A DNA stretch of 64,000 bases from NCBI GenBank assembly GCA_049323435.1, contig JBMOMX010000031.1, forward strand, positions 1 through 64,000, written 5' to 3'. The position numbers were made by a program, and so were the translations under genes. Positions 35,018 to 44,149 of the stretch are shown here, in pieces. Each line of letters begins with the position of its first letter. Within the stretch, counting starts at the first letter, position 1. The notes under the pieces were generated by a model. That model did no database searches and had not been told where the DNA came from. It saw only the letters and a list, made by a program, of their open reading frames with translations. Source of the stretch: UBA11222 sp049323435 (GTDB lineage Bacteria > Pseudomonadota > Alphaproteobacteria > UBA11222).

Positions 35018-36096
35018 GCCCTTGGCGGCGCTTCGCACCGGCGGCACAGGTCGCGCGCCGCGATCTGGCGCTGTTTACCCGGTCATTGGCGCGCCTGCTG
35101 CTGGCGGGGCTGCCGCTGGCGGATGCGGTGCGGCTTGCGGCCCAGGCGCCGGGGGGCGCCTTGTCCTTGCTGGCGGATGATCTGTGTACGGAAATACGAT
35201 CCGGCGTCAGCCTGTCATTGGCGCTGCAACGCCATGATTCCGGCCCTCGGCCGGTCTTTGGCGCCGTCTACAGGGGGCTGGTTCAGGCCGCGGAAGCAGG
35301 CGGCGTTCTGGGCCAGAGCCTGGACCGGCTGGCGGATTATACGGATAAGTCCGAGCAACTCTCCCAATCCGTGCGATCGGCGCTGGTCTATCCTGCATTG
35401 CTGCTGAGCGCCACGCTGATATCTTTGATTATCCTTGTGGTATTTGTGACGCCGCGATTTGAGGGGCTGTTTGCGGGGCTGGGGCAGGAAATCCCCTTGC
35501 TCACCCGCATGATCATTGGCGGGGCCAGCTTGGCGCGCAGCTATGGCTGGATATTGGTGCTGGCGGGGGGCGCCTGTATCATTTATGTGTGGCGAAAATG
35601 GCGGGAGCCCGATTTTCGCGCGGATCTGGATGCGCGCCTGTTGCGTTTGCCGCAGGCGGGGGACATTTTACGCAAGATTGTGCTGGAACGGGTGGCGCGC
35701 GGCCTTTCGGCGCTGATACAAAATGGCGTAGTATTGACAGAAGCATTGGTGCTATCGGCTTCTATTGCGGGCAACCGGCCATTCAATGACGCCCTGATGC
35801 AGGCTGCTGAAAAAGTGCGCGAGGGGCAATCCCTGTTCCTGGCCCTGGGGCAGCATAAGGGATTGTTCTCTGAATTGATGCTTCAGCTTGTGCGCATCGG
35901 CGAGGAAAGCAGCGCGCTGGACAAGATGCTCGCTCATTTTGCTGACATCACCGCGATGGAGGTTGAAGCCAGAACCGGCAGGCTGATTGCCCTGCTGGAG
36001 CCTATGCTGGTTCTGCTGATCGGCGTGGTCATGGCCGTCGTTATCATCGGGCTGATCGGCGCCATTACTGGTATAAACGATCTGGTGGTCAGATAG
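35014..36096 (+). CDS. gspF: Type II secretion inner-membrane protein GspF
   Basis: 360-residue platform protein with two homologous cytoplasmic T2SSF domains (about 20-140 and 225-345) and three membrane segments, including ALLLSATLISLIILVVFVTP and the C-terminal EPMLVLLIGVVMAVVIIGLI. The signature GVLGQSLDRLADYTDKSEQL is present. It overlaps gspE by 4 bp. It recruits GspE and GspL; no gspL lies in this cluster. Confidence 0.93.
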   Translation: MSPWRRFAPAAQVARRDLALFTRSLARLLLAGLPLADAVRLAAQAPGGALSLLADDLCTEIRSGVSLSLALQRHDSGPRPVFGAVYRGLVQAAEAGGVLGQSLDRLADYTDKSEQLSQSVRSALVYPALLLSATLISLIILVVFVTPRFEGLFAGLGQEIPLLTRMIIGGASLARSYGWILVLAGGACIIYVWRKWREPDFRADLDARLLRLPQAGDILRKIVLERVARGLSALIQNGVVLTEALVLSASIAGNRPFNDALMQAAEKVREGQSLFLALGQHKGLFSELMLQLVRIGEESSALDKMLAHFADITAMEVEARTGRLIALLEPMLVLLIGVVMAVVIIGLIGAITGINDLVVR

Positions 36097-36111
36097 GTTG
36101 GGATCATTTCC

Positions 36112-36540
36112 ATGCAAGTAACAAGGACAAGCCGGCAACACGGTTTCACTCTGGTGGAATTACTGGTGGTCCTGGTCGTTCTGGGTCTGCTGGTCAGCAT
36201 AGTTGCGCCGCGCGCCATTGGTTATCTTGGCGGTGCGCGCTCGGACATGGCGCGCATCCAGATGGAGACATTTGCTTCCGCGCTGGATCTGTACCGGCTG
36301 GATATGCGGGCCTATCCTTCTGCCGAGGAGGGGCTGGATGCGCTGGTGCGCGCGCCTGCCGGGGCCGGGCGCTGGCGCGGGCCGTATCTGAACCGGCCGG
36401 AAGTGCCGCTTGACCCGTGGGATAATCCCTATGTCTATCAATCAAAGGGCGTTGGCGAAAAGCCTTACCAGATATTGTCTTATGGCGCTGACGGTAAGGA
36501 AGGCGGGGAAGACGAAGCCGCGGATATCAGCGTGCCGTGA
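36112..36540 (+). CDS. gspG: Major pseudopilin GspG
   Basis: 142-residue pseudopilin. The prepilin peptidase site is HGFTLVELLVVLVVLGLLV with Glu5 after the cleavage glycine. The C-terminal part has the calcium/loop region typical of GspG (PLDPWDNPYVYQSKG and YGADGKEGGEDEAADI). It is 15 bp after gspF and overlaps gspH by 4 bp. The major subunit of the periplasmic pseudopilus. Confidence 0.95.
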   Translation: MQVTRTSRQHGFTLVELLVVLVVLGLLVSIVAPRAIGYLGGARSDMARIQMETFASALDLYRLDMRAYPSAEEGLDALVRAPAGAGRWRGPYLNRPEVPLDPWDNPYVYQSKGVGEKPYQILSYGADGKEGGEDEAADISVP

Positions 36541-36947
36541 TCTATTTATCCGTACAAGGAAAAAATTCTGAAAGACACCGGGGGTTTACCCTGATGGAAT
36601 TGCTGGTGGTGATGGTGGTGATTGCCCTGGCTATGAGTATCGTCACGCCCGTCATTCAGAAGGCGAATACGCGCGCCCGTCTTGATGCTGCGGTCAGCGG
36701 CCTGTATGACGGGATACGCCGCGCCAGGGCTTCCGCCATTGCCAGCGGCAGCGCTGTTGAAATTGATGTCCAGGAAATGGTGCGGGACGGCGCGATTGGG
36801 ATTGATACCGGAAAGGCCCCTGCAACACAGCTGGTTTTTTATCCGGATGGCAGCGCCACGTCCGCCCGTATCAGGCTTGATCTTGATGGCGAGCGCCGCA
36901 GCCTTTCCATTGACTGGCTCACCGGACATGCCGGTCTTGTTGAATAG
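36537..36947 (+). CDS. gspH: Minor pseudopilin GspH
   Basis: 136 residues with prepilin signal RGFTLMELLVVMVVIALAMS and Glu5. A beta-rich globular domain follows and ends LDGERRSLSIDWLTGHAGLVE, typical of GspH/FimT. It overlaps gspG by 4 bp and gspI by 20 bp. Confidence 0.9.
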   Translation: MIYLSVQGKNSERHRGFTLMELLVVMVVIALAMSIVTPVIQKANTRARLDAAVSGLYDGIRRARASAIASGSAVEIDVQEMVRDGAIGIDTGKAPATQLVFYPDGSATSARIRLDLDGERRSLSIDWLTGHAGLVE

Positions 36948-37335
36948 ATCACAGGTTTCCGGCTTCGGCATGATCGAGGTAATGGCGGCTTTTATTCTGC
37001 TTTCGCTGTCACTGGGGGTTTTGCTGGGCGGGATGACGGTAGGCCTGCGCAATTCGGACCGTGCGGCGCAGGCCGGTCTTGCGCTGCTCCATGCGGAATC
37101 ACTGATGGCGCAAACAGGGATCAGCGCGCCCCTGGAAGAAGGCGAAACCAGCGGCCGCATGGATGGCGGGTATCAATGGAAACGCCAAATCAGCCGGACG
37201 CGGCAGCCAGGGGCTGATTTCGCCCGGCTGGTCACGGTCGGCATATCGGTCACGCCGCCGGATGGCGGGGCGCCGGTACGGCTGGTCAGCCTGCGTCATG
37301 CGGATGCTCCGCCGGCGGAGGGTTTGCGGAAATGA
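36928..37335 (+). CDS. gspI: Minor pseudopilin GspI
   Basis: About 135 residues starting at the ATG at 36928 (MPVLLNRSQVSGFGMIEV), inside the end of gspH in another frame. The prepilin motif is GFGMIEVMAAFILLSLSLGV with Glu5. The same frame is open much further upstream, but that part only shadows gspH. GspI forms the pseudopilus tip with GspJ and GspK. It overlaps gspJ by 4 bp. Confidence 0.87.
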   Translation: MPVLLNRSQVSGFGMIEVMAAFILLSLSLGVLLGGMTVGLRNSDRAAQAGLALLHAESLMAQTGISAPLEEGETSGRMDGGYQWKRQISRTRQPGADFARLVTVGISVTPPDGGAPVRLVSLRHADAPPAEGLRK

Positions 37336-37919
37336 CAGGGAAGCATCCGCCATCGGGTTTCACGCTGATTGAACTGGCGGTCAGTCTTGCGCTGCTGGGC
37401 CTGATGGTTTCGCTGATCGGCTTGGCCCTGCCATTGGCGCTAAGCGGTTCGGAACGTAGCGCCGCCTTAAGCGATGAAGCAGGCACGATACAGTCGGCGC
37501 ATCATTTGCTGCGGCGGCAAATTGGTGAAATGCCTGTTCTGGTTTCGCTGGATGGCCATAACCGGAATGTGGTGTTTTCCGGCGCGGCGGACACCATGCG
37601 CTTTGCTGCAAATCCGGTGGCGGCGCGCGGAGACAGCGGGCCGCAATTTGTTGAATTATCGGTGATGGTCTCAGATGGCGCCGCCCGGCTGGTCTATGCT
37701 TCGGGAAATGAGCGGCGCGATCTGGTAGCGGATGCGCGCACTATCCGCTTTTCCTATTTTGGCCGCCCTGAAAAGCAGAAAGATGCGGCCTGGCTCGATG
37801 TCTGGCCGGAAGCCCAGCGCCTGCCCGCATTGGTGCGTATACAGGTGCAGCCCGAAAAAGGGGCGATGCCCTGGCCGGATCTGATTATCGCGGTCATGGC
37901 GGGACCGCCGCCGCCATGA
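37332..37919 (+). CDS. gspJ: Minor pseudopilin GspJ
   Basis: 195 residues with prepilin motif SGFTLIELAVSLALLGLMVS (Glu5) and a C-terminal globular domain containing PALVRIQVQPEKG, as in GspJ. It overlaps gspI and gspK by 4 bp each, consistent with translational coupling. Part of the pseudopilus tip. Confidence 0.9.
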   Translation: MTGKHPPSGFTLIELAVSLALLGLMVSLIGLALPLALSGSERSAALSDEAGTIQSAHHLLRRQIGEMPVLVSLDGHNRNVVFSGAADTMRFAANPVAARGDSGPQFVELSVMVSDGAARLVYASGNERRDLVADARTIRFSYFGRPEKQKDAAWLDVWPEAQRLPALVRIQVQPEKGAMPWPDLIIAVMAGPPPP

Positions 37920-38665
37920 ACCCGCGCGAAAACGGCATGGCCCTTTTGATCGCCGTATGGGCCGTCATCCTGATTGGCGCCTTTGTTGGCGGCATGGTTG
38001 CCCTTGGCGGGGGGGATGCAGCCTTGACCGCCAACCGGATCGAGGCGGCGCGCGCGCGGCATCTGGCAGAGGCCGGCATACACCGCGCCATAGCGGCATT
38101 GACGGACCCGGCGGCCCGCGAAAAGCTGAAACTGGCGCAGCCATTTTCCGTGCAGCTGGAAGATGGAGCGGAGATAAAAGTCATAATCCGGGATTCGTGC
38201 GGCGCGATTGATCTGAATTGGGCGCCCAAAGCCCTTTTGCGGGCCTATGGGGTGACGGCCGGCATGAATCCTGCTGAGGCAGATCACTTTGCCAGCGCCA
38301 TTGTGGCGCGGAGCCAAAGTGTGCTTTCACCGCAGGCCACCGCGTTAAATTCAGGCCCCTGGCAAAGCCTGGATCAGCTTGCTGAAATACAAGCTATTGG
38401 CACGGCGCAATTACAGGCCCTACGCCCCGGATTGACCGTCAACTGCCGCGAGGCGGGGGCCGATATCTGTTGTGCGCCGGAAGCCGTGAAGGCTGCCCTG
38501 AGCCTTGCCGGCGGCGGCGGCAGCCCATCCCACAAACTGGCCTATGAGATCACCGCGCAGGCCAGCCTGGCGGCGGGGGCGAAAGTGACTATCGAGGCCG
38601 CCATCTGGCTGTCACGCCAGCCCGGCCCGCCTTATTATCATGTCACCGGCTGGCGCACACAGTAA
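37916..38665 (+). CDS. gspK: Minor pseudopilin GspK
   Basis: 249 residues. The N-terminus ENGMALLIAVWAVILIGAFV is a prepilin-type helix that lacks Glu5, as is normal for GspK. The globular part shows RARHLAEAGIHRAIAAL and a four-cysteine stretch near the C-terminus (CREAGADICCAPE plus an earlier Cys in RDSCGAIDLNW). GspK caps the I-J-K tip. It is the last gene of this T2SS block; gspC, D, L and M do not follow. Confidence 0.9.
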   Translation: MNPRENGMALLIAVWAVILIGAFVGGMVALGGGDAALTANRIEAARARHLAEAGIHRAIAALTDPAAREKLKLAQPFSVQLEDGAEIKVIIRDSCGAIDLNWAPKALLRAYGVTAGMNPAEADHFASAIVARSQSVLSPQATALNSGPWQSLDQLAEIQAIGTAQLQALRPGLTVNCREAGADICCAPEAVKAALSLAGGGGSPSHKLAYEITAQASLAAGAKVTIEAAIWLSRQPGPPYYHVTGWRTQ

Positions 38666-38769
38666 CGTGCAGAGGCCGCAATTGGGATTTGTTTACCATA
38701 TGCTCATTATTTAACGATAGATTCAGGTTTACGCTGACTTGATGCAGCGGCCCCTGCCACTTCGTTCAT

Positions 38770-40413
38770 ATGCCAGAGGATATTGTGGTTAATTCATCTG
38801 CCGCCGCTGCGTTCACTGCCCCTAAAATCGCACTTGCGGGGTGCGGCTATTGGGGCCGCAATCTGGCGCGCGTGCTGGCGGAAAAAAATGTTCTTGGCGC
38901 GATCATCGACCCTGCGCCTGAGGCGGCGGCGCTGGCGCGGCACTATGGCGTGCTGCATCTGGACGAGATGGCCCCGATTTTGGGGCGTGATGATTTCACC
39001 GCCTGCGTCATCGCGACGCCCGCCGAGACGCATTATCAGCTTGCCCGTGATGCGTTGTGGGCGGGCAAGGATGTGTTCGTTGAAAAACCGATTGCGCTGG
39101 AGGTGGCGGACGCCGAAGAACTGGCGGCGCTGGCCAAAGCGCGCGGCAGGGTGCTGATGGTCGGGCATCTGCTGCGCTATCATCCGGCGTTTCTGCGCCT
39201 GAAGCAGATGGTGGATGCAGGCGATATCGGGCAGTTGCGCTATATCTATTCCAACCGGCTGAATATGGGCAAGCTGCGCCGCGAGGAAAATGTGCTGTGG
39301 AGTTTCGCGCCGCATGATCTGTCCATGATCCTGGCGCTGGCGGGCGAAGCGCCGGAAAAAGTCTGGGCCACGGGGCAGGGCTTTCTGAACCGGCGCATTG
39401 CCGACACCACCATGACACATATGGAATTTCGTTCCGGTCTGAACAGCCACATTTATGTTTCCTGGCTGCATCCCATCAAGGAACAGCGTTTGGTGGTGGT
39501 GGGGGATCGCGGCATGCTGCTGTTTGATGACGCGCAGCCCTGGCAGGCCAAGCTGATGCATTACAAACATGCGGTGGAATGGAAAGACGGCGCGCCTGTG
39601 GCCGCCAAGGCGGATGGCGCCCCCGTTGCGCTGGAAGAGACCGAGCCGCTGGGCGCGGAAATAGATCATTTTCTGCACTGTTTGCACAGCCGCGAAACGC
39701 CGCGCACCGACGCGGCTGAGGCCATCCGTGTACTGAGTGTGCTGAACGCGGCGCAGACATCCATACAAAGCGGCGAAAGCGTTTTGTTTGACGCAAAAAC
39801 CGCCCATGCCCCGGCCAGAAATTATTTTGTGCATGAAACGGCGGCGGTGGACGACAATGTGACGATTGGCGCGGGCACCCGCATCTGGCATTTTTCGCAT
39901 ATATTGGGCAATAGCCGTATCGGCGAAAATTGCGTGTTTGGGCAGAACTGTTCGGTTGGCCCCGATGTGGTGATCGGCAATGGCTGCAAATTTCAGAATA
40001 ATGTGTCCGTATATAAGGGTGTCACGCTGGAGGATGATGTGTTCTGTGGCCCCAGCATGGTGTTCACCAATGTGCTGACGCCGCGCGCGCATATTGAACG
40101 CAAGGAGGAATTTGCGCCCACCCTGGTGCGGCGCGGAGCCAGCATCGGCGCCAACGCCACCATCATCTGCGGTAATGAAATCGGCGCTTACGCCATGATT
40201 GGCGCGGGCGCGGTGGTCACCAGCACTGTGCCGGCCCATGCGCTGATGATCGGCGCGCCGGCGCGCCGTGTTGGCTGGGTCAGCCGGTCTGGCGAAAGAA
40301 TGGGCGATGATCTTGTCTGCCCCCGCACCGGCGAGCAATATGTTGAAACGCCCGGCGGATTACGTCTGCTGGATGCGGCGCCGCAAGCCCGCAAAACGAG
40401 AGCGAAATCATGA
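38770..40413 (+). CDS. Fused UDP-sugar 3-dehydrogenase (Gfo/Idh/MocA) and hexapeptide N-acetyltransferase
   Basis: 547 residues made of two enzymes. Residues about 17-345 are a Gfo/Idh/MocA oxidoreductase with NAD motif AGCGYWGRNLARVL and the EKPIAL substrate motif, like WbpB. Residues about 355-530 are a left-handed beta-helix acyltransferase with repeated hexapeptides (VTIGAGTRIWHFSHI, VVIGNGCKFQNNVSVYKG), like WbpD. With the next two genes it supplies the steps UDP-GlcNAc -> UDP-GlcNAcA -> 3-oxo -> 3-amino -> 3-acetamido sugar. A GTG at 38785, preceded by AGAGGA, is an alternative start. It overlaps the aminotransferase gene by 4 bp. Confidence 0.9.
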   Translation: MPEDIVVNSSAAAAFTAPKIALAGCGYWGRNLARVLAEKNVLGAIIDPAPEAAALARHYGVLHLDEMAPILGRDDFTACVIATPAETHYQLARDALWAGKDVFVEKPIALEVADAEELAALAKARGRVLMVGHLLRYHPAFLRLKQMVDAGDIGQLRYIYSNRLNMGKLRREENVLWSFAPHDLSMILALAGEAPEKVWATGQGFLNRRIADTTMTHMEFRSGLNSHIYVSWLHPIKEQRLVVVGDRGMLLFDDAQPWQAKLMHYKHAVEWKDGAPVAAKADGAPVALEETEPLGAEIDHFLHCLHSRETPRTDAAEAIRVLSVLNAAQTSIQSGESVLFDAKTAHAPARNYFVHETAAVDDNVTIGAGTRIWHFSHILGNSRIGENCVFGQNCSVGPDVVIGNGCKFQNNVSVYKGVTLEDDVFCGPSMVFTNVLTPRAHIERKEEFAPTLVRRGASIGANATIICGNEIGAYAMIGAGAVVTSTVPAHALMIGAPARRVGWVSRSGERMGDDLVCPRTGEQYVETPGGLRLLDAAPQARKTRAKS

Positions 40414-41537
40414 ACGCGCCGGTTCCCTTTATTGATTTGCAGGCGCAATATCGCCGCCTGAAACCGCAGATTGACGCCCGTATGCACGCGGTGCTGGATC
40501 ATGGCCAGTTCATTTTGGGGCCGGAAGTGGCCGAGTTCGAACAGGCGCTGGGCGCCTATGCGGGCGGAGTGCATGTCGTGGGCGTCTCCAATGGCACCGA
40601 TGCGCTGATGATGGCGCTGATGGCGCAGGATATTGGCCCGGGTGATGCGGTCTATGTGCCCAGCTTTACCTTTACCGCGACGGCGGAAGCGGTGCTGATG
40701 CTGGGCGCGACGCCCGTGTTTGTTGATGTGCTGCCGGACACCTGCAATCTGGACCCGGATGATCTGGCGCGTGTGGCCGCCATGACCAAAGGTCTGCGCC
40801 CGGCGGCGGTGATTGCCGTTGATCTGTTTGGATTGCCCGCCGATTACAGGCGCATCGGCGCCATTGCGGATGCGCATGGGATGCATGTGATTGCCGATGG
40901 GGCGCAAAGCCTGTCTGGCGCGATAGATGGCGTGCGGGTGGGGAACCTGGCCCCGCTTACGGCCACCAGCTTTTTCCCCGCCAAGCCGCTGGGCTGTTTT
41001 GGCGACGGCGGCGCGCTGTTCACCCGGGATGCGGGCATGTCGGAAAAGCTGCGCTCCATACGCGGCCATGGCACGGGCAGGGCGAAATATGATATTGTCC
41101 GTATCGGGATGAATGCGCGGCTGGATACGTTGCAGGCGGCCATATTGCTGGTCAAACTGACGGTGCTGGAAGACGAGCGCAACCGGCGCGAGAAGCTGAG
41201 CCGCTATTATGATTCCCGCCTGTCAAACATCATTGAGGCGCCAGCCAGGCCGGAAGGCTATGATTGCGCCTGGGCGCAATACACCATCAAGCTGGATAAC
41301 CGCGACGAAGTGCAGGCGGCGCTGGCCAAATCCGGCATTCCGACGCAAATCTATTATCCCCGCCCCATGCATATGCAGCCTGCCTATGCGGGTTATGGCG
41401 GGGGCGAAGGTTCGCTGCCGGTCAGTGAAAATTTATCCCGCAGAGTATTGAGTTTGCCCATGCATCCCTATATGCCGGAAGAGGCGGCGGTGCGCATCTG
41501 CGATGCGCTGTGCGCTGCGCTTAAGGCAGGGGATTAG
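40410..41537 (+). CDS. DegT/DnrJ/EryC1/StrS family sugar aminotransferase (WbpE-like)
   Basis: 375-residue PLP enzyme that would transaminate the 3-oxo UDP-glucuronic acid sugar. Family motifs are FIDLQAQYRRLKPQIDAR at the start, GVSNGTDALMMALMA, DGAQSLSGAIDG and the PLP lysine in TSFFPAKPLGCFGDGGALF. The length fits WbpE. It overlaps the upstream fused gene by 4 bp and is 2 bp before the dehydrogenase, so all three should be one transcript. Substrate assignment is by context. Confidence 0.92.
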   Translation: MNAPVPFIDLQAQYRRLKPQIDARMHAVLDHGQFILGPEVAEFEQALGAYAGGVHVVGVSNGTDALMMALMAQDIGPGDAVYVPSFTFTATAEAVLMLGATPVFVDVLPDTCNLDPDDLARVAAMTKGLRPAAVIAVDLFGLPADYRRIGAIADAHGMHVIADGAQSLSGAIDGVRVGNLAPLTATSFFPAKPLGCFGDGGALFTRDAGMSEKLRSIRGHGTGRAKYDIVRIGMNARLDTLQAAILLVKLTVLEDERNRREKLSRYYDSRLSNIIEAPARPEGYDCAWAQYTIKLDNRDEVQAALAKSGIPTQIYYPRPMHMQPAYAGYGGGEGSLPVSENLSRRVLSLPMHPYMPEEAAVRICDALCAALKAGD

Positions 41538-41539
41538 AT

Positions 41540-42889
41540 ATGGATGGGCAGCAGGCCGGCCCCCGGCATGATCTCGCCGGAAAGATCGAAAACCGCGAGG
41601 CGCTTATCGGCATTATCGGGCTTGGCTATGTGGGGCTGCCGCTGGCCCATGCGGTGCATGGGGCGAATTACCGCATTCTGGGCTTCGATGTCGCAGCTGA
41701 CAAGGTGGCGATGTTCAATCAGGGCGTCTCGCCCATTGGCAGTGTCAGCAGCGAAGCGTTAAGCCGCATGATCCGGGATAAAAAATTTCAGGCCACGGCG
41801 GATTTCACGCGGCTGAACGAACCGGACATAATTCTGATCTGCGTACCGACACCGCTGGACGCGCATCGTGAACCGGACATGACCTATATCGTGAACAGCG
41901 CCGAGGCGATTGCGAAATGTGTACGCCCCGGGCAGCTTGTGGTGCTCGAATCTACCACCTATCCTGGAACCACCGGCGAAATCATGCGCCCGGTTCTGGA
42001 ACGCGGCGGCCTGATCTCCGGCCAGGATTTCTTCCTGGCCTATTCGCCCGAACGCGAAGACCCAGGCAATCCGCAATATAAAACCTCCGGCATTCCAAAG
42101 GTCGTGGGCGGCGATGGCGAGCCGGCGCTGCAACTGGCCTGCGCCTTCTATGCCGGATTTGTGCCGAGCGTCGTGCCGGTTTCCAGCACCGCGACCGCCG
42201 AGGCCGTGAAGCTGATGGAGAATATTTTCCGCTCGGTCAATATTGCGCTGGTGAACGAACTCAAGCATGTCTATGGCCGCATGGGCATCAATATCTGGGA
42301 GGTCATCGAGGCGGCGAAAACCAAACCCTTTGGCTTCATGCCGTTCTATCCGGGGCCGGGGCTTGGCGGCCATTGCATTCCGATTGACCCGTTTTATCTG
42401 ACCTGGAAGGCGCGCGAATATGATGTGCCCACCCGGTTCATCGAACTGGCGGGCGAGATCAACAGCCGCGCGCCCTATCAGGTCATCGACCGGCTGGTGC
42501 GCGAGCTTAGCGACCGCAAGTCAAAAAGCGCGCGCGATGCGCGCATTCTTATGATGGGCGTCGCCTACAAAAAAAATGTCGAGGATATGCGCGAATCTCC
42601 TGCGCTGGTGCTGATGCAGGAACTGGAAGATCGCGGCGCGCATGTCGATTATTATGATCCCTTCGTGCCGCAACTGGCCCAGACCCGCGCCCATCCCCGG
42701 CTTGCCGGGCGCGCCTGCGTGGAATGGCATCTGGATAATTTCTGCGGGCGTTATGATGCGGCGCTGATCTGCACCGATCATGATGGCGTGGATTATGCGG
42801 GCCTTGTCGGCGCGATAGATCTGGTGATCGACACGCGCAACGCCACCAAGGATGTGACTGCGGGACGCGGGCGCATCGTGCTGGCCTGA
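41540..42889 (+). CDS. UDP-N-acetyl-D-glucosamine 6-dehydrogenase (WbpA-like)
   Basis: Oxidises UDP-GlcNAc to UDP-GlcNAcA with two NAD+. 449 residues: N-terminal Rossmann motif IIGLGYVGLPLAHAVHG, the LICVPTPLDAHREPDM segment, the catalytic cysteine in GLGGHCIPIDPFYL, and a C-terminal UDPG-MGDP domain starting around ILMMGVAYKKNVEDMRESP. It converges with the aminotransferase gene at 42890 with no spacer. The closely related UDP-glucose or UDP-ManNAc dehydrogenases remain possible, but the neighbours favour the GlcNAc route. Confidence 0.92.
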   Translation: MDGQQAGPRHDLAGKIENREALIGIIGLGYVGLPLAHAVHGANYRILGFDVAADKVAMFNQGVSPIGSVSSEALSRMIRDKKFQATADFTRLNEPDIILICVPTPLDAHREPDMTYIVNSAEAIAKCVRPGQLVVLESTTYPGTTGEIMRPVLERGGLISGQDFFLAYSPEREDPGNPQYKTSGIPKVVGGDGEPALQLACAFYAGFVPSVVPVSSTATAEAVKLMENIFRSVNIALVNELKHVYGRMGINIWEVIEAAKTKPFGFMPFYPGPGLGGHCIPIDPFYLTWKAREYDVPTRFIELAGEINSRAPYQVIDRLVRELSDRKSKSARDARILMMGVAYKKNVEDMRESPALVLMQELEDRGAHVDYYDPFVPQLAQTRAHPRLAGRACVEWHLDNFCGRYDAALICTDHDGVDYAGLVGAIDLVIDTRNATKDVTAGRGRIVLA

Positions 42890-44038
42890 TTATTTCAGCC
42901 AGTCTTTCAGCCGCGCCGCCGCCTGGGCCACGATGGCGGTTGATTCCGCAAATGAAAAGCGGATGAAGCGGTGGCCGTTTTCCGGATCGAAATCCACGCC
43001 CGGCGTCGCCGCCACGCCGGTTTCCGCCAGCATCCGGCGGCAGAACTGTTCGCTGTCCTGGGTCAGATGCGAGACATCCGCATACAGATAAAATGCGCCA
43101 TCGGCGGGCGCAAAGCTGGATATTCCAGCCTTTGGCAGTTCGCGCAGCAGCAGTTCGCGGTTGGCCGCATAAACCTCTACATTGCGTTTTAATTCCGCAT
43201 GGCAGTCAAATGCGGCAATTGCGGCGTGCTGCGACAGAGTGGGCGGCGAGATGAACAGGTTCTGGCTGATCCGCTCAACGGCGCGCAGCATCACCTCCGG
43301 CACGATCATCCAGCCCAGCCGCCAGCCGGTCATCGAGAAATATTTTGAAAAGCTGTTGATGATGATGGCGTCCGGCGCAAACCGCAGCGCCGTATGCGCG
43401 GCAGCGCCATAAGTGATGCCGTGGTAAATTTCATCGGAAATCAGCGCCATGTCATGATCGCGGCAATGCGCCGCCAGCGTACGGAACTGCGCCTCGCCGA
43501 TCATTGATCCGGTGGGATTGGCGGGGCTTGCCAACAGAAGTCCCGCCAGCGGCCCGTCCTGGCCCGCACGCCGCAGCAGTTCGGGCGTGGGCTGAAACCC
43601 CGTTGCCGCCGTACACGGAACAAGCACCGGCTCGATATTCAGCACCTTCAGAATATTGCGATAGGCCGGATAGCCAGGCGAAGCGATGGCGACCCGGCTG
43701 CCGGGATCAAACAGCGCCAGAAAAGACAGCAGAAATGCCGCCGATGATCCGGTCGTTACCACAATGCAATCCGGATTTACCGCTTGCCCGTACTGCTCGG
43801 CATAATGCCCTGCGATGCGGCGGCGTAATTCGGGCAGGCCCAGCGCCAGCGTATAGCCAATCCGGTTATCACGGAGCGCCTTTTGCGCCGCTGCCAGCAC
43901 GCCTGCGGGGGCGCTGAACGAGGGCTGCCCCACCTCCAGATGCAGCACGTCCCCGCCCTCTGCCTCACGCGCTGCGGCGGCGGCCATAACTTCCATGACG
44001 ATGAAGGGGGAAATGTTACTGCGGGAAGAAAGTTTCAT
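42890..44038 (-). CDS. Class I/II PLP-dependent aminotransferase
   Basis: 382-residue fold-type I aminotransferase. It shows HLEVGQPSFSAP near the N-terminus, VVTTGSSAAFLLSF, ASPANPTGSMI, DEIYHGITYG and the PLP-binding lysine in INSFSKYFSMTGWRLGW. The C-terminus with FDPENGHRFIRFSF is typical of aspartate/alanine-type enzymes. The amino-donor specificity cannot be told from sequence. Stand-alone, converging with wbpA. Confidence 0.92.
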   Translation of the reverse strand: MKLSSRSNISPFIVMEVMAAAAAREAEGGDVLHLEVGQPSFSAPAGVLAAAQKALRDNRIGYTLALGLPELRRRIAGHYAEQYGQAVNPDCIVVTTGSSAAFLLSFLALFDPGSRVAIASPGYPAYRNILKVLNIEPVLVPCTAATGFQPTPELLRRAGQDGPLAGLLLASPANPTGSMIGEAQFRTLAAHCRDHDMALISDEIYHGITYGAAAHTALRFAPDAIIINSFSKYFSMTGWRLGWMIVPEVMLRAVERISQNLFISPPTLSQHAAIAAFDCHAELKRNVEVYAANRELLLRELPKAGISSFAPADGAFYLYADVSHLTQDSEQFCRRMLAETGVAATPGVDFDPENGHRFIRFSFAESTAIVAQAAARLKDWLK

Positions 44039-44149
44039 CGGTTAACCTGATTTCGGTCGTTTTCGCGCGGCTATGTGATAGACGCTACATTGTAATGGCC
44101 AGGCCCATATGATTATCTCAACCTTCTCTCACTTGACAGGCAGATTATA

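Noticed and set aside
33833..35047. 404-codon minus-strand open frame opposite gspE
   Set aside because: Shadow of the GspE coding strand; the composition is typical of an antisense frame.
36682..36927. Upstream extension of the gspI frame
   Set aside because: This part only overlaps gspH in another frame; the prepilin signal starts after 36928, so GspI begins there.
38794..40338. 514-codon open frame on the minus strand opposite the fused dehydrogenase/acetyltransferase gene
   Set aside because: Long antisense frames are common opposite GC-rich genes; the translation has no domain signal and is His/Arg/Gln-rich, while the plus strand encodes two clear enzymes.
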